Origin: Apiospora phragmitis
Lineage: Eukaryota > Ascomycota > Sordariomycetes > Amphisphaeriales > Apiosporaceae
Assembly (NCBI GenBank): GCA_038363925.1
Contig: JAQQWL010000011.1
Span: forward strand, 6,882,001 to 6,946,000
Reading direction: 5' to 3'
DNA length: 64,000 nt
In this document: piece by piece, positions 36,416 to 48,468 of the stretch
Position numbering within the stretch: position 1 is the stretch's first letter
Layout of the letters: each line of letters starts with the position of its first letter
Translations under genes and position numbers: made by a program
Notes under the pieces: model-generated
What the model saw: only the letters and a program-made list of their open reading frames with translations
The model's database searches: none
What the model was told of the DNA's origin: nothing

Positions 36416-37428
36416 TTAGCGTGGCCCATAGCTAGTCGCCAGCGTGGTAGCGTAGTTGCTGGCCAGAGGCTGATCACCCGAGGCAGTCCCGTATCCCGTG
36501 GAAGTAAAATATCCTGAGGCAGCCCCATATCCTGTGGAAGTGGCATATCCCGAGGCAGTCCCGTACCCAGTGTTGGAAGCCCCGTATCCTGTGTTGGAAG
36601 CCCCGTATCCTGTGGAAGTACCGAACCCATTGGAAGTAGCATATCCCGAGGCAGTCCCGTATTCCGAGGCAGTTCCGTATCCGGAAGCACTTCCGTATCC
36701 AGAGGCAGTTCCGTATCCGCGGAGGACCCGAATCCAGTCTCGGCTCCGTACGTAGCAGTTGCAGTGGCTGAGTAGCCCTCACCTCCAGTGGGCGCACTGC
36801 CCTCCGAATACGTCGGCTGTGCTCCCTCTCCTCCGTAGGTAGCAGTGGTCTCTGCCTGGGTGTAAGATGGCGCATCACCCGCCGAGTACGTGGGCTGGGC
36901 TCCCTCTCCTCCGTAGGTAGCTGTGGTCTCTGCGTAGGTGGAAGTCTCCGCGAAGGTTGCCGTAGGGTACGCTGCGGACCATGTAGCCGAAGTGGTAGTC
37001 TCCGCCTCACTGTAAGTAGGGTGTCCGTTACCGTGACTGTGACCCCAGCCCTCGGTAAAGGTAGTAGACGTGGCCTCCTCCAACCATGTAGTCGTGGTGT
37101 AGTCGGCACTAGACGTAGTCTCTGTCCATGCAGGCATGCTGTAATCGGCAGTCGACGTGGTGGTGGTCATGTAGTCGCCGTGAGAGGAGCCACCATGCGA
37201 CCCGTGGCTACCAGTGTTCCAGTCGTGAGGAATGCTACTGGCATAGTCGCTGCTTCCAGAGTCGCTTCCCCAGCCTCCCTGAGCTCCTCCGCTCTGGGAA
37301 TTGCCGCCATAGCCTCCGTGCACTCCGCCGGCACCACCTCCTGCACCGAAATCCCGTGCATGTTGCTGGATTCGGGCAGCGGCTACTCCTCCGAAGAGCG
37401 CCAGAACGATGGCCTTCTGGCAAAGCAT
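36416..37428 (-). CDS. Secreted Gly/Tyr/Ser/Thr-rich repeat protein, one apparent frameshift
   Basis: This is a single-exon gene of about 337 residues. A signal peptide (MLCQKAIVLALFGGVAAA) precedes a Gly/His/Ser-rich region, a Thr-rich region (many TTTTS and ETT units) and two copies of ETTATYGGEGAQPTYS. The C-terminal third contains about ten tandem units of the type GYG[TA][AS]SG or GYATSTG, ending in ATSYGPR. The reading frame breaks at 36717-36720. Without correction the last 100 residues read as an unrelated Leu/Pro repeat running to 36409. One extra G gives the GYG repeats and the stop at 36416-36418. Composition suggests a structural or cell-surface protein; I know of no named family, and no GPI signal is obvious. 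Confidence 0.7.
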
Positions 37429-39515
37429 TCTGAAATATGAAAGAATGTAATATAGTTGTACCGGTGGTCAAGGAATGAAGAGGGATACCCTTTCAGAACA
37501 GGATAGTCCAGGATTCTGTGGAGTTTCCAGGGAGAGAAGCGAATAAAGGCAAGATTGCGTGCCTAGTTCGAGTGATGATGGGCAAGATACCGGTCAATAA
37601 CGATGGATTCTTGTACGTTTAAATAATCAGTTAGCCATAGTATTATTATTTGGCCATGTCTTGGCCGGGTCTGTTTCCCAAAAAATCACGGTCCATTGTA
37701 TCCATCTGATGAACATGGCCAACGACAAAGTATACTCTGATTAAGTCCATCCAGCGTAGGAGCGAATAGAGAAGCTTTACGGATGGATTGAGAAATACGA
37801 GCAGAGCTCAAACATTGGCCATCATTGGAGTTGGATCTTAGCAAAAGCCCCGAAACAGCGAGATCCGGCTGCCCGGTCGAGAGCCGCGGCCGCGTCGATG
37901 TCTTACACACAGATTGTCTCGGACTTTTGTTAGCGATGGGACCCTAAAGGGAAAGCAACGACGTCATGTGCGAACGACTCCCAATGTCTCAAAATGACAG
38001 ACCACACGATGCTTATCTGATTAGCCTCAAAATGCGGGCATGTAAAAATTAGGGGGAAGAACCATGTGTGAAGACATGTTGACCTCAACATCGCATATCT
38101 TTTCAACGTGCCAACCTTGCAGAGAACAGCGCAGAGCTTCCATGGCAGTACAATATCTCCTGAGGAGTGGCATGGTTTGCGTCAGGAATGATCCTTCGAA
38201 GCAGAGGCTTCACAGTTATACACTGTTGAGCGACACAAGTCAGGGTCAACAAACTCTAAAAGCTCCAGGTAGTTCGTCGGCAACACATAATCTCGACTGG
38301 AGTCGTGCTGAGCGTTCGAACAAGGTCTAGAATGCAAAGAAAAATTATGATAGGAGTGGATAACCTAGCAACGGTCAGATTTGATCGTGCTGTCAAGCCG
38401 TAACAAGCACTGTTCCTTGGCAGACTTACCCCCAAGGCCTGACCCATGGACAACGCCATCCTACTATAATCTGTATATCGTGGCAGTGATAGCAACACAG
38501 AGCAAGTCGAGTCTGAAGGCTCACTAATGGTACATACCGTCTCGTAAGGGATTTTGTTCGAGTTGGCGACGGTGGGTTTGTATGTGGCGAGCTAGCCCCA
38601 TGGATTTAGATATCATAAAAACCATGTAGGATACATGTAGAAGCAGGTTTCCCATAGACCTTCGCTCCCTTATCTAGGGTTTGTAGATAAAACAAGTGCA
38701 ATGTGATTACAAAGCACTGAAAGGCCACCGGACACACGTATCTCCCAGGGCTGGGAGCAGAGGTAACCTGCCGCGCCGGCATGTGTCCCCCGAAAAGGGG
38801 GTTTGCTAGATCCGGAGCCGACCAAATGTTCAAGTGAAGGCACATGGACGGAACTTGTCCTAGGTTATACAGCACATTTTAATCTTTCTGTCACTATCTA
38901 AAATCGCATAACAGTGTTACACGTGTTATGTACTGTGACATTTGGCCAAGTAGCTGCGGCATCACTTCGATGAGATGGCGTTGTTTTCCTTCCTCTATGC
39001 AGTCCGAGTTTTTGATACCTCTTTGACGATACTCATCAGAATCATTACAATTCGGACATCCAATGCAGCTGCAATCCCAGGCGACGCACGTAATGACTTG
39101 GTGTAAGTCCGCTTCAGAATGTGCCCCGATGCAGGCAGTGATGCTTCATATTCCTTTTCCGGCGCTTCACACACAACATGTCATGCCTTGGGAGCGTCCA
39201 GCCCTGCGATTGACCATTCAGTCCTCGAGGACCGTTGAAACACGGCGATACGGTGGTTTCTAGGTGAGGCGTTGCTTGTATAACTCCGGTGGCGTTCGGA
39301 GTTCCACGGTCAATTACATTGGCATGTGTAAGCTGACATCTCAAGTATACAGGCTGGAATGAAATATAAATACGGGTAGTATTCTGCCAGAACCAGCTGA
39401 GAGTGTTATCCGCACTGATCTCTACTATCAACACCGGTTATCGACTCTTAGCACACTACACTTTGTCACTTCTCGCCTACCTTCCTCTACTTCTCACAGG
39501 AATTACTCTCACGCA
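37429..39515. other. Intergenic region, 2.1 kb
   Basis: This lies between the divergent starts of the repeat protein (-) and the DJ-1-like gene (+). Short open frames are present on both strands, but none has recognisable domains. Nothing further is supported. Confidence 0.5.
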
Positions 39516-40319
39516 ATGCCTTCCTCAATCGATCTCTCCAACCCCAACCGCCGCATCGAGGTAGGCGTCTTGTTGATGAATGGGTCGGTACCACTCTAGC
39601 CTTGAGCACATCGCGATGGAGACTTACACGGTGTTTATGAGCATGACCGAAATATTGGATGTCGCACCTATCGACCTCCTCAATGGCATGACCAAGGCGG
39701 TTCTCGACAACGTCCCGGCAGAGTTTTCCCCAGCCGACTTCAAGACCAAAGCCCTTGATATCGGATTCCATTGGGTGTCCGAGACTGGTCAAAGGACCAG
39801 CCGCTTGACCAGCGGCCTGTCCGTCGTACCAACGGTAGGTACTTTACCAATGCACTTTCTACGTGTATCTGGGCTGACTATGTTACCTATGATAAACAGG
39901 ACTCCTTCGCGACTTGCCCACCTTTGGATATTGTCCTGATGGGGGCAGTTCTCCAGGAAGGCTATCAGCCGACCGAGGCTGAGCTGGCCTTCGTTCGCAA
40001 GTGCCACGAAGACTGCTCAGCCTTCCTGACCATCTGCGCCGGCATGATGGTGCCGCTCCAGGCCGGGATCCTGAAGGGCCTCACGTGCACGGCGCCACAG
40101 GCGATGCTCCCCATGCTGCGGGAGAAGGCCCCGGAGACGAACTGGGTTGAGAAGCGCTGGGCGCGCGACGGCAAGGTCTGGACCAGTGGCGTCTTGCTCA
40201 ACGGCCAGGACCTCATGGTCGCCTTTGTGCGAGAGTACTGGGGAGGCGAGGGAAGTCTGGGCGAGGCGGTGATCCAGTTGGGAAGCTGGCCCCTGAGAAG
40301 TGTCAATTATGACGAGTGA
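39516..40319 (+). CDS. DJ-1/PfpI family protein
   Basis: Predicted protein is 226 residues. Exons are 39516-39583, 39642-39834 and 39900-40319, with no frame break. The fold family (class I glutamine amidotransferase-like) shows as VGVLLMNGMTEILDVAP at the N-terminus, LDIVLMGA, and the nucleophile elbow AFLTICAGMMVPLQAG, where Cys133 is the expected reactive residue; WVEKRWARDGKVWTSG follows. Members include glyoxalase III-like enzymes, isonitrile hydratase-like proteins and stress chaperones; the exact role is not decidable. The first intron uses donor GTCGGT and acceptor GAG, which is the only in-phase choice I found. Confidence 0.85.
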
Positions 40320-40880
40320 TGTCGGCAGATGGTCCGATAGCCGTCCGAGAATGTATCGTATACTGCTACTTTATCGCCCTGCTGGCCAACGAACTGGTTC
40401 AGCTCATACATGGATAGGTTTCAGGGGAAATAGAGTTAGGTTGCGTGTTCGTAACAATGCAAGCCACAGTTCGATGCACCATAGTCGACAACCAAGCTGC
40501 CTGGAGGGCTTTGACTTGCGGAGTAGACTTACGAAACGGCCTAGAAGACCCTGAGGCCTCACAATTATGAATTATCGAAATGCTCTTTGCTATAGTTCGA
40601 TCTAGGTTCAGCCGCAATGCGATGTGCGTCATGAGTGAACCACCAGAGAGGCTAACACATATCCTTGGCAAAGACTGAGCTGAACTACGTCATCACCTGG
40701 AACAAATCAAATATAGAGAGAAAGAGACCGCATTCTACTCGCATTGCAACAATCATTACTTACTGTCTCTTGCACGCAATTCGCGCAATCCACAATACCG
40801 ACCTTGTTTCACAAGGTACAAGTAGACACTTCAATAACATTCCGGACTTATTCGTCAGTCCCCACCACCTCGATCATATC
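40320..40880. other. Intergenic region
   Basis: This separates the DJ-1-like gene and the small membrane protein, both on the plus strand. I see no gene. It should hold the 3' UTR of the former and the promoter and leader of the latter. Confidence 0.5.
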
Positions 40881-41345
40881 ATGCTTCTACAAGTTCTGCA
40901 CATCGCGCAAGCCGCCCTGGCGGCCTACGGCGGACAGCAGTCCTTCCACGCCATCCAGAACCTGCTGAAGTACGAGGAGGCAACGCAGAAGCTGGCCAAG
41001 TACTCGAACGAGGCCGACCGGCAGCTGCAGAAGACGCGGGCGACGCAGGCGGCGGGCGCCATCGCGCTCATCATGTCGCTGGTGGCGTCGGTGCTGCTTG
41101 CGTTCCGGGGCCACTCGTACGGCTTCCTGGTGCGCACGCTGGCGTCACCGTTCATGGCCGGCTGCCTCTTCCTCGCCCGCCAGTACGTCCAGGACTACTG
41201 GGGCGGCGGCAAGCGCGTGCCGCTGCCCAAGATGGGCAGCTACAACGACGCGCAGAAGCAGACGGAGGACCTGGCGCAGGTGCTGGAGAGGCTGATGTTC
41301 TCGTGGTGCGCTACGAGCGTGTTGTGCCTGTTGGCGGGGTACTAG
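40881..41345 (+). CDS. Small predicted membrane protein, hypothetical
   Basis: This is a single-exon gene of 154 residues with strongly G+C-biased codon use typical of real genes here. The N-terminal half is amphipathic and probably coiled coil (KYEEATQKLAKYSNEADRQ). Hydrophobic segments follow: AAGAIALIMSLVASVLLAF and LASPFMAGCLFLARQYV, and a third short one at the C-terminus (WCATSVLCLLAGY). The open frame extends upstream without another ATG, so the Met at 40881 is the likely start. I do not recognise the family. Confidence 0.6.
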   Translation: MLLQVLHIAQAALAAYGGQQSFHAIQNLLKYEEATQKLAKYSNEADRQLQKTRATQAAGAIALIMSLVASVLLAFRGHSYGFLVRTLASPFMAGCLFLARQYVQDYWGGGKRVPLPKMGSYNDAQKQTEDLAQVLERLMFSWCATSVLCLLAGY

Positions 41346-41931
41346 AGAACGGCATTGCTACTGTACATTGGTAGTGCCTTAAAAGAAGTTCGCATGACAG
41401 AGACAAGCCAAAGGTGGTAGAACCAAGGCGGGTACGGTGTTTCTGAACTCCATAAAAAAATGCTTATCTAAGGCAGTCTTTGATATATCATTCTGGCGTT
41501 TGTAAGTCCGAATCAAGTCCAACATGGTGAGTAAAAACGTACAGTAGCACCTGTGCTGCTGTGAAATACCGACAATAGGGGATTTGGGGACATGCCGAAC
41601 TCATAATAGAAGGTGACGGGCCCACCATGGAATTTCCAGTGAAAGGAGCTCGGACCATAAATGATGATGCTGCGCTGCAACTTTCCGATCGACCAACCTA
41701 GACTAATCTAACCTAATGCCTGCCAAAAAGTGACTGGCCCTGGGAATCGCGACTCGTCTTCGACATCCAAGGAAGCAAATGCACCGAGGGGACACGCGAT
41801 TATCAACTAGCAGAGACTCGCAACCTCTTACGCAATACCCATCTAGCCTGGAACCTTTACCATGTCAATGTAATTGGATGCATGTGTCCAGCTACCGACT
41901 TTCGTTTGTGCGCGATCTTTTGCAACGCCTG
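41346..41931. other. Intergenic region
   Basis: No gene is seen. An in-frame ATG at 41779 could extend the downstream HAD protein N-terminally by 51 residues, but that extension has no conserved character. Confidence 0.45.
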
Positions 41932-43807
41932 ATGATGGCGTCAAGACACCCCAATGGGACCCAGAATGGCCCTGCCACCAACACGCATACCGTCACTGCT
42001 TTGAGCAGGTGGTCCATTCTGGATAAGAAGTTACCTCGTAAGTCAACTGCCTGAAAATGCTAATAGCTTGTCGTACACCAGCTGATATATCTCTGTCTTC
42101 ACTTTTAGCCGTTGAGCAGATCAAGGCTATCCATGTCTACGACTTCGACAACACCTTGTTCAAGACGCCACTACCCAACCAGAAACTGTGGAACGGCCGA
42201 ACCACTGGTGCCTTGGGCTCTCCCGATATCTTCATTAATGGCGGCTGGTGGCACGACTCGCGCATCCTAGCGGCTACGGGCGAGGGCGTCGAACACGAAG
42301 AAAACGGGGATGGAAGGGATGGTGGAACGAGAAGATTGTCGAGCTGGTGCATCTCAGCATGAAGCAGGAGGATGCCTTGAGCGTCATGTTGACCGGGAGA
42401 TCTGAACGTGGCTTCTCCGAGCTAATGAAGCGCATTCTTGCCAGCAAGGGTCTGGACTTCGACATGGCCGGCTTGAAGCCCGCCATTGGACCGAATAACG
42501 AACGGTTCTCCAGTACCATGAAGTTCAAGCAGGTGTTCCTCGAGTCACTCATGGAAACCTACAAGAACGCCGAGGAGATTCGGATATACGAAGACCGTGT
42601 AAAGCACGTGCAGGGCTTCCGCGATTTCATGGCCGATTTCAACCGGCGACAAGAGGGACACAACGGCCAGAAGACACGCGGTCCCATCCACGCCGAGGTC
42701 ATTCAGGTTGCCGACATCTCCACAAACCTGGATCCCGTGGTCGAGGTTGCCGAGATTCAGCATTTGATTAATGCCCACAATGCAATGCTCGACCAACCAG
42801 GTCCTCGGCCGCCTGGAGGCAAGCGAAACGAGCGCCTGATGGTGAAAAAGACCGTCTTTTTCACTAGCTATATGATTGGCAAGGCGGACTCCAAGCGGTT
42901 ACTCAAGCTTGTACACCTGCCCAAGCTCTCGCACTCCGAGCTCAAATTCCATGCTAACAACATAATGATTTGTCCTCGCCCGTGCCCGGAGAGCGTCATG
43001 GAGAAGGTGGGTGGTATGGGCACCAAGATGAAGTGGAAGGTAACCGGCACGGCATGCTTTGAGAATAGTATCTGGGCAGCCTCGGTCGCGCCTGTGCCGC
43101 CAACAGCCAAATACCACACCGACAACCCCAGGCCACTGGTTGTCCTTGCCCTGCGTAAGGGAGCGCGTCCCATGGATGCTGGCAAAATCCAGAACTGGCA
43201 ACCCGTCTCTCCAGATGAAGCCTTCGAGTTTGAAACGACGGTGGGCGAAAAGGTTCTACTGCGGATTGAACCGGAAGACTCGAACGAACATGACTACGAA
43301 AACTCATTTAACAGATCATCTAATAAGCGAAAACACAGTGAGACAGACGGGCAACATGGTGGTCCGCATGCTAACTCGCATGGAGACCGCAATTTCCATT
43401 CGGGAGGATACGGGGGCCGTGGTCGCGGAGGATTTCGAGGCGGCGCTAGAAGCGGCACGCCTAATCGTGGACATCGCGGCGGTCCTCGAGGCGGAGGTTA
43501 CCGCGGAGGCGGTCGTGGGGGCAGAGGCGGAGGTCACGGCTATAAATCGCTGGATGACCTTGGCGGCCGTGACTTCTCGACTGGTGGAGGATACGGCCAA
43601 GGTCCGGCTGTGTCGTATGATGATCAGTTTCCCACCTTGCCGCAGGGTGGTCAACCCGGGACCGGCTTCCAGGTTCAACCGCCTACTGGCCCGCAGAGCA
43701 TGGGTTACCAACAACCAAACTGGCAACCTGCTGCTCCTTCACAGGGCCGTCCTACGGGGGCTGGACCCAGTGGATTTGGAGGCCCCGACCTGCAGAACCT
43801 TTACTGA
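41932..43807 (+). CDS. HAD-family 'Swiss Army Knife RNA repair' domain protein with RGG tail, one apparent frameshift
   Basis: Predicted protein is about 601 residues; exon 1 is 41932-42037 and exon 2 is 42109-43807. A HAD phosphohydrolase domain opens with IHVYDFDNTLF (nucleophile DxD). It continues with the second motif SVMLTGRSERGF and the acidic motif IRIYEDRVKH, matching the HAD domain described from Swiss-Army-Knife RNA repair proteins (Pfam HAD_SAK_1). A central alpha/beta region follows (VKKTVFFTSYMIG, ELKFHANNIMICP). The C-terminus, about residues 470-545, is an RGG/RG-rich low-complexity segment (GGYGGRGRGGFRGG) typical of RNA-binding proteins. The frame breaks at about 42299-42308; one extra A or G joins ATGEGVEHEE to RGWKGWWNEKIVELVH. 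Function in fungi is not established. RNA end processing is the family inference. Confidence 0.8.
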
Positions 43808-44399
43808 CCAGAACCTACTTGAGACCTCAGTCTGTCTATAAGCGCAGTCAGCGAGCAGCACCTGCATGCGTAGAAGAATCATTTTGCCAGCGATCGCGTC
43901 TCTATCTTACTTGTGGGTATTCTTACATCTGGTCATCATTCCAATCGGATATGAATGTTATCTAAAGGCAGTGGCAAACCAGTGGCAAACATGGACTATG
44001 TGTACGATAGATTGAGCGACATACCCATTGCGCATCTGAGGCGCATGTACGCGAGGCGTTATTTTGGCTGGAAGAAAACTCATGGATGGCTGCAAACCCA
44101 TGACACAAAATGTCGATTTGTTCACAGCATGGATATTATCTGTATGAGTGTACGAGTGCTTCTTCAATCAGTCTCGGATATGACAAAGAATGATACTTGA
44201 TAATTCTCACAAACCACCACCCCCAGCTTCTCAGTGTACCATTGATTGGCGATATTATTCATGATTACGGTTGTCAATTGTAAGTATCGACCTTCACTCT
44301 TTGACAGCATTGGGGGGCGATCAGATGGCTTCATACGAGTCGGTAGTTTTGATTTCGTGCCATTAGGTAGTTTCGTGATTCGTCTCACCGCTCCCCTAT
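43808..44399. other. Convergent intergenic region
   Basis: This lies between the 3' ends of the HAD/RGG gene (+) and the primase gene (-). Only short, featureless open frames are present. It presumably consists of the two 3' UTRs. Confidence 0.5.
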
Positions 44400-46161
44400 C
44401 TAGAACTCCATCCCGTCGGCTTCTTCTCGTTCCCTCTTGACTCTAGCGTCACGCTCATCCTTCATAAGTGTCAGGACAAAACTCCGGAAGTACTCGACAT
44501 AAGGCCTCAAACTCGTCTTCTCCCAGTCCTGGATATTCGTCCTCTTGGCGGCCGGGCCCCCGTCTTCTTTCTTGATTTCCGGCGCGTTCTCCTCCTTGAC
44601 AGTATGATGGTCCTCGCTGCCGCTGCCGCCCCCCTCCGCCTCCTCCTTCCACTCGTCGATCTCGGCCAGCAGCTCCTGGACCGTGGGGACGGCGAGGGGG
44701 TCGAACTCCTCGAGGCGGCGCGGGTCGATGGGGACGCAGACGCGGCCCGTGCCCGGGTGGATGACGAAGGGGCTCTTGAGCAGGTGGTTGAGCTTCTTGG
44801 AGACCTCGATGTCGAGGCGCGGGTACGTGTACTCGAGCACGACGTCCTGCTTGGCCTCGAGCAGCTGGCGCGCATCGAGCGACTTGGAGGCGCCCGACTT
44901 GGCCACGGCGTCGATGTCGGCCCACTTGGCGGCCGACGAGCGGCCCGGCGACGCGTCCCACTTGTTCTGCAGCGCCGTCGTCAGGGGGCGGTCCGGCAGC
45001 AGCGTCAGGAGGTGTGCCGCGCGGTCCGCGTCGAGCCAGGGGTCCTGGGTCGCCAGGACGTCGGTCTGGAAGTAGGGGGCTAAGAGGTCTAGGGAACGGC
45101 TGTTTTGTGTGCGTTGTATAGGTTAGCTTCTTCCGCGAACAAACTACTATCAAGGACGTGGTGGTGGTGGTGATGGGGGTCGGGTCGTCATACCTGATAT
45201 GAGGGTGTAGTGGCCTCCTCAGGTTCACCTTCTTCCCGCCCTGTGCGCCGCCCTTGATAACCTCGAGGTAGTTTGCCACAGCCCTCCGCTTCTGGTCGTC
45301 CATGGTCCGCACCTTCTTGTCGCACACCCAGGCGTGTATACCGCGCCGGCCCGAGTAGACCCACATGATATGCTTGAAGCCAAAGTCCTCGCGCAGGGCG
45401 GCGTCGACAACCTTGACGGCCATGACCATGAAGCGCCAGCACTTCTGGCAGATGTTGGCCTTGTCGCAGCACGTGCGGATCTCGTCGTAGTCGGTCAGAT
45501 CGATGTCGAAGCACAGCTCCTTGGCGACGGGCTTGAAGGCGCTCGCGTTGCGCACCGTCTTGCGGTCGCGCGGGTTCGTCGTGTAGACGGGGCCGATCTC
45601 GATGCGCGAGGGCAGCAGGTTCAGCATCTCCTTGCGCATCAGGTCCGACGTCGGGTAGGACATATAGCGCCGCCACACGTCGTTCTGCAGCGTCAGGGCG
45701 AACTCGCGGTGCGCGAAGTCGTTGGTCGGCGTCGGGCTGTGGTTCAGCCATTGGAACAGGTGCCGCCAGGGGAAGAGGCGCTGGTAGAAGGAGCGGAGGA
45801 TTTCGGGGTCGGAGGCTTTTAGTGATATGCCGATTTCTCTGTTGTGTTGAAGACAAGGTTAGCATCGATGGCTGTTGCTCGGGCTGCTTGCTGCTGCTGC
45901 TGCTGCGGGAGTGTGGTTGGATGCGCACAATGGAGAGCCCGGCGCCGCGGTGGGCGAACTGGATGGTTGTGTTTCTTGTGGCCGAGAGCTGGGAAACTCC
46001 TCGTCTTCCGAGTCTACATCTGCGAACAGGTCTTCAAGCTTCACCTCCTTCACCTCGACATCGCCACCATTTGATGCGCTGGGCAAGGGTGCTGGCTCGG
46101 CCATGGTGATGTCGTTGTTGGAGGCCTGGCTATCGCCATTCTGTATGGATTCGTCGGCCAT
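44400..46161 (-). CDS. PRI1: DNA primase small (catalytic) subunit
   Basis: This is the catalytic primase subunit of the DNA polymerase alpha-primase complex; it makes RNA primers in the nucleus. Exons are 46161-45929, 45838-45194 and 45099-44400, giving 525 residues with clean phases. The acidic N-terminus is fungal-specific. The core shows FYQRLFPWRHLFQWLNH, the metal-binding CFDIDLTDYDEIRTCC, the adjacent zinc-type CxxC (ICQKCW), VYSGRRGIHAWVCD, and late HPGTGRVCVPIDP. A Lys/Glu-rich insertion (EEAEGGGSGSEDHH) precedes the C-terminal helices. The upstream region is shared with the divergent BTB gene about 1 kb away. Confidence 0.93.
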
Positions 46162-47213
46162 GATATGATGTCTTGGGCTTGATTGCGGTGCCTTCGGTCA
46201 CTGGTTATACGGCATGGGTTTATATGAATTGGCTGTCGTCGATCTCGGGAGAGTGTGGCATGCATGGATCTACTTCATGGTGGGGTGTGACATCTAAGAA
46301 ATCGAGACGCGCCCGAAGCTGAGAGACGCGTCGCGCGTAAATGGGCACTTTCGAGGTACGTACCCTATGCTTCCAATAAACGACTCCACAATTCCACACC
46401 CGCCATCAAGACGACATCACCAACTTCACCTCTCTTGCATACAGAGGCAAGAGCTGCAGGTGACCTCAAATGATCCTCGACCCCGCCATACTATCCAGGC
46501 GGCTCTCCAGGGTACCTGGATCTCATCAAAAATTGACTGACTTGATGTAGGAAGTCTGCAGGAAGTTTCAGTGGCCGGTGACTGAGGGATGAGTTCGCAA
46601 AATGGCATCCTCATAAAGGCCACTCATTTGGAGCAGTCTTGCAGAGGAGAACTTAGGATGTGGGATCCTACAAGTGAGTTAAGTGAGAAGTGACGACTAT
46701 GAAAGATCTGGGCACATGGAAAGATTGAACCAGCTGGATTATTCCTAGAAGGTACTAGGGTTATTCATTGGTGTACATGAAGTGAAGTAGGTCTGGTAGA
46801 AGAGAGTCACCCTCAATACACTTTCCTAGCAGCCGTACTTACAGGGCCGTTTGTACGAGTTGGCTCAACTTGCTCAGGCAGCAGGCTTTTGTGAATGAGT
46901 TGCTGAGGCAGCAGACAGGTAGGGAAGCCCACCAGACACAGCACCTCTACCCGATATCTGGCAGACTGGTATCCATTAATACATTTGTTTATCGCCCGCA
47001 AATAACTTCATCCTCATCGGAGGCTCACGCTGTGCGGTATCAACACTAGGGGCCACGACCATTCCTGCTGCGCTTCTACTCCAATAATTCAGTAGGCATA
47101 GCAAAAAAAGCCTGGCCGCAATAGAGCCCCGACCTACAGTCCACACAAGGCCGGCACTGCCAGCACGACGAATAACTTCCCTGCGGACGGCTCGTTACAT
47201 TTCTCGCATCAAC
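46162..47213. other. Divergent promoter region, 1.05 kb
   Basis: This separates the starts of the primase gene (-) and the BTB gene (+) and must contain both promoters. I recognise no coding sequence. An MluI-like ACGCG-containing motif occurs near 46305-46340 (gagacgcg, gacgcgtcgcgcg), close to the primase start, where a cell-cycle MCB element would be expected for a replication gene. Confidence 0.4.
46324..46337. promoter_or_regulatory. ACGCGT-containing tract, possible MCB-type cell-cycle element
   Basis: The sequence gagacgcgtcgcgc contains ACGCGT, the MluI cell-cycle-box core bound by MBF. It lies about 165 bp upstream of the PRI1 start, and in yeasts primase genes are periodically expressed through MBF. 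Placement fits, but one hexamer is modest evidence. Confidence 0.4.
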
Positions 47214-48468
47214 ATGACCAGTCATCCTTCTGGTTCGACGCAAGCTGTTGTGGATATGTCTATTGGATCGTAAGTCCAGCTTCCTCTGTTAAGACTCCGC
47301 TGCCTTCTCATAGTAACGTCTCGTAGTGATTCCCCCGTGTCTTCAGTCAGCGTCTACGTCGGGCCAGAGCGCCGCCAGTTCATTATTCTCGGCCAAGTGC
47401 TTAACAAGAAGTCCATCAAGTGGAACCTACTCTTTAAGAGGTGCGGTGCTTTCCAACAAGATTATGCTGATCTTGCCGACGAGCTTTTGAAGTTTCGGTT
47501 GGATGCAGTCGACCCTGAAGCCTTCAATCTCTTCGCACAATGGCTGTACGGCATCGAGCTTCCTCGGGTCCCGCTCAATTGGCCACAGCCCCCTTGGCCT
47601 GAATGATGGTCACCTGAGTGAAGTGCCAGTGCCTGCCCAACTCCAGAGTTCTGGTGCTCTCAAACCCTGGGTCGAGAAGAGCGAGGTTAGTTCGGCGAAA
47701 TCTAGCTTCAATCACATTGCGTTCCATGGTCCATACCGCAAGTTCTCGGCCGAGGAGATTCGCCTGGCAGATATGCTCAGATTTTCAGCTGCCCGCACCA
47801 GCACAAGCTCCACGACGGATGCAAAGAGCCCTCCTGAGAGTCACGTTTCCCCTAGGGAGGATATGCTATCTGGAGCTTTGACGAACATGACTCTTCAGCC
47901 CCGTCAGGAAAAAGCTACCGCTGAGTCTCCCAATGCCCGACAAGCATCACAGCAGAACACCACGGCCAAGAAGGATGATACTGTTCCTGATAACCCTCTT
48001 CCTGCAAAACCTTTGACGGAAGCAATGGATGAGCGTACTCAAACAAATCTTTTGAAACTCATGCTACTTGCAGAGATGGCAGGATGGAAACAATGTTTCA
48101 GCGATGCTCTCGACAACTACCGCCATGGTGAAATCCATATCAAGCGGGAAACCCTCAATCACGACCACATTGACCTCGCGTACTCTACCATCGCGGCTGC
48201 TCGGCTTATGCCTAATGAGTCAATCACACTACAATTCATGGCCGACTATGCGTACTTTACGAGTCTTAAGCATGGGCACCTTACAGCCTATCAGCAGCTT
48301 TTCACCAAGTTCCCGAGATTTCTCAACGACACAAAATTGAGAGAAGAAGGTCGCCTATTTGTTCCTGGTGTAACTAGAGCAAGAAGGAAGGATATGACCA
48401 TCGTCGCTGCATTCCTAAGCCACGAGGAATCCCCCCTACATACCAAGGAGGCTCAGTATCGAGTCTAG
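47214..48468 (+). CDS. BTB/POZ-domain protein, one apparent frame break
   Basis: Predicted protein is about 398 residues. Exon 1 is 47214-47269 and exon 2 is 47327-48468. The N-terminal 100 residues look like a fungal BTB domain (VSVYVGPERRQFIILGQVLN, then DAVDPEAFNLFAQWLYG). BTB domains dimerise and often act as Cullin-3 adaptors or in transcriptional complexes. A Ser/Thr/Pro-rich linker follows, then a helical C-terminal region (NLLKLMLLAEMAGWKQCFSDALDNYRH) commonly seen after BTB in Sordariomycetes. The frame breaks at the C5 run about 47586-47591 (one base extra or two short) in the linker directly after the BTB domain. Specific function is unknown. Confidence 0.75.

Noticed and set aside
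44604..45822. Long plus-strand open frames antisense to primase
   Set aside because: They mirror the G+C-rich primase exons and encode no recognisable protein. The minus strand encodes a fully conserved PRI1.
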